Below are positions 34,219-35,694 of a stretch of DNA of 35,694 bases, piece after piece. Every line of letters starts with the position of its first letter. The first letter of the stretch is position 1. Origin of the DNA: Alcanivorax sp. GTDB taxonomy: Bacteria > Pseudomonadota > Gammaproteobacteria > Pseudomonadales > Alcanivoracaceae. Below the pieces are notes generated by a model. That model was not told where the DNA came from. It saw only the letters and a program-made list of their open reading frames with translations, and ran no database searches. The position numbers and the translations under genes were made by a program. The stretch covers positions 1 through 35,694 of the forward strand of contig NZ_JABURH010000173.1 in NCBI RefSeq assembly GCF_014762765.1, in the 5' to 3' direction.

Positions 34219-34445
34219 GAAAACAGGCTCTTCAGACCGCGCAGACCGATACCGGCCAGCAGCCCCAGAAACAGACCAATGGCCAGCACGCCGATCACCA
34301 GCACGCCCAGGGATACCTCCCAGTGCCATTGATAGAACAGCATATCCAGCATCACCAGGTCACGATTGCTGGTGACAAACAGAAAGGCAAAAAGAAAAAC
34401 GGCCACAACGGCCAGAATTACCAGAATCCGGTACAGGTTTCGCAT
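34215..34445 (-). CDS. lapA: LapA (YciS) family membrane protein
   Basis: Two TM, LLFVTSNRDLVMLDMLFYQW; conserved ihfB-lapA-lapB-pyrF order. Confidence 0.87.
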   Translation of the reverse strand: MRNLYRILVILAVVAVFLFAFLFVTSNRDLVMLDMLFYQWHWEVSLGVLVIGVLAIGLFLGLLAGIGLRGLKSLFS

Positions 34446-34502
34446 CGTAAGGTTCCCTCTTTACTGGCCAGGCCTGTGCCGGGCGGTAACGACAAACGGG
34501 GT

Positions 34503-34853
34503 TTAGTTAACGGCAGCCTGATTGCCACTGGCGCCATTATCAACACCTTCACCACTTTCTTCATGCAGTGAATCGTTAACGCGCTCGCGCAGCTCTTTAC
34601 CGGGTTTGAAGTGGGGAACATATTTACCGTGCAGCTCGACGCTGGCACCGGTCTTGGGATTGCGTCCCACGCGGGGCGCACGAAAATGGAGGGAAAAACT
34701 GCCGAAGCCGCGTATTTCGATACGACCTCCGCCGGCCAGAGAATCGGCCATCTGCTCGATAAGCGTTTTGACTGCCAGCTCCACATCCTTGGGCGACAAC
34801 TGGTTTTGCCGATCGGCAATCCGCTCAATCAATTCCGACTTGGTTAACGCCAT
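34503..34853 (-). CDS. ihfB: integration host factor subunit beta
   Basis: [69 protein letters not shown]. Confidence 0.96.
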   Translation of the reverse strand: MALTKSELIERIADRQNQLSPKDVELAVKTLIEQMADSLAGGGRIEIRGFGSFSLHFRAPRVGRNPKTGASVELHGKYVPHFKPGKELRERVNDSLHEESGEGVDNGASGNQAAVN

Positions 34854-34884
34854 TACAGCCTGCTCCCTGGGCTCCCAGCCCAGT

Positions 34885-34907
34885 GGGACCGGCACGATGC
34901 CGGTCCC
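34885..34907 (-). promoter_or_regulatory. perfect hairpin in the rpsA-ihfB intergenic region
   Basis: GGGACCGGCA-CGA-TGCCGGTCCC; no T-tract. Confidence 0.6.
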
Positions 34908-34921
34908 CGGGAGGAGCCGTA

Positions 34922-35694
34922 TTATGACTCGTTGCTGCTTTCCATCTGCTTCTTGATCAGGTCACCGATGGTCTTCGGCGCATTGGCGTCCTGCTGTTCA
35001 GACAGTCCGTCAATGGCTTCACGCTCGTCGGCCTGGTCCTTCGCTTTGATGGACAAGCTCAGAACACGGTTCTTGCGATCAACGTTGGTGATTTTCGCTT
35101 CCACTTCGTCACCGACGTTAAGCACTTCGGTCGCATCGTTAACGCGGTCGCGGCTGATTTCGCTGGCACGCAGGGTGCCTTCCACGTTCTCGGCAAGCTC
35201 AACGGTGGCTGCTTTCGCGTCTACCGCCTTGATCACGCCCTTGACGATTGCGCCCTTGTCATTAGCAGCAACATACTGAGCAAACGGATCGTCTGTCAAC
35301 TGCTTGATACCCAAGGAAATTCTTTCGCGCTCTGCGTCGATGGACAGAACCACCGTTTCCAGCTCATCGCCCTTGTTGAAGTTACGCACGGCATCTTCGC
35401 CCTGCTCTTCCCAGGAAATGTCGGACAGATGCACCAGACCGTCGATGCCGCCTTCCAGACCGATGAAGATACCGAAGTCAGTGATGGACTTGATCTTGCC
35501 GGAAATGCGCTCGCCTTTCTGGTATTTCTCTTCGAAGGCATCCCACGGGTTGGACTGACACTGCTTGATACCCAGGGAAATACGACGACGGTCCTGATCG
35601 ATGTCCAGGATCATCACTTCCACTTCGTCGCCGATCTCTACAACCTTGGACGGGTGGATGTTCTTGTTGGTCCAATCCATTTCGGATACGTGAA
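34922..35694 (-). CDS. rpsA: 30S ribosomal protein S1, C-terminal part (5' end outside window)
   Basis: Consecutive S1 motifs ([30 protein letters not shown]); frame remains open to the window edge. Confidence 0.95.
   Translation of the reverse strand, partial: HVSEMDWTNKNIHPSKVVEIGDEVEVMILDIDQDRRRISLGIKQCQSNPWDAFEEKYQKGERISGKIKSITDFGIFIGLEGGIDGLVHLSDISWEEQGEDAVRNFNKGDELETVVLSIDAERERISLGIKQLTDDPFAQYVAANDKGAIVKGVIKAVDAKAATVELAENVEGTLRASEISRDRVNDATEVLNVGDEVEAKITNVDRKNRVLSLSIKAKDQADEREAIDGLSEQQDANAPKTIGDLIKKQMESSNES

Overview
The window looks chromosomal, from a GC-rich marine gammaproteobacterium (Alcanivorax-like, judged by gene families and neighbourhoods; not verified). No phage, CRISPR array, rRNA, tRNA or transposase gene was recognised. 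Blocks in order: (1) 3' part of an Na+/H+ antiporter-family gene, a small membrane protein and an AraC-type regulator; (2) a fatty-acid desaturase / ferredoxin-reductase pair with a divergent TetR regulator of DesT/FabR type and two FabR/DesT-like palindromes; (3) a MaoC-like hotdog protein with a hairpin-forming leader; (4) a selenium locus: mnmH (selU), a lipoprotein/ATPase/fused-permease ABC transporter of the putative selenium-oxyanion type, a PhzF-like protein, and an FAD-oxidoreductase-SelD fusion; (5) a PA2779-like/PA2778-like pair (small secreted protein plus C39-like lipoprotein peptidase) convergent with a phospholipase-like / PpiC foldase / anchored coiled-coil operon; (6) a TrmH-family methyltransferase, a MscK-like channel, and an AT-richer group of three small minus-strand genes with integron attC-like GCTTAACAAG motifs; (7) a TrmY homologue, SUKH protein, sterol-desaturase-family protein, Uup ABC-F, a periplasmic AstE/AspA-like protein, ComEA-like protein, pyrF, lapB, lapA, ihfB and the 3' part of rpsA. 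Several families of short palindromic intergenic repeats are scattered through it: GTAGGAGC-type REP/REPIN, CAAGCTGCAAGCTACAACGCG long inverted repeats, CGTAGGG-type and ACGAGTTACGAG-type. The most noteworthy items are the PhzF-containing selenium operon, the repeat families, the attC-like cassette cluster, the candidate dedicated foldase operon and the bacterial TrmY homologue. All assignments come from reading sequence and motifs only.
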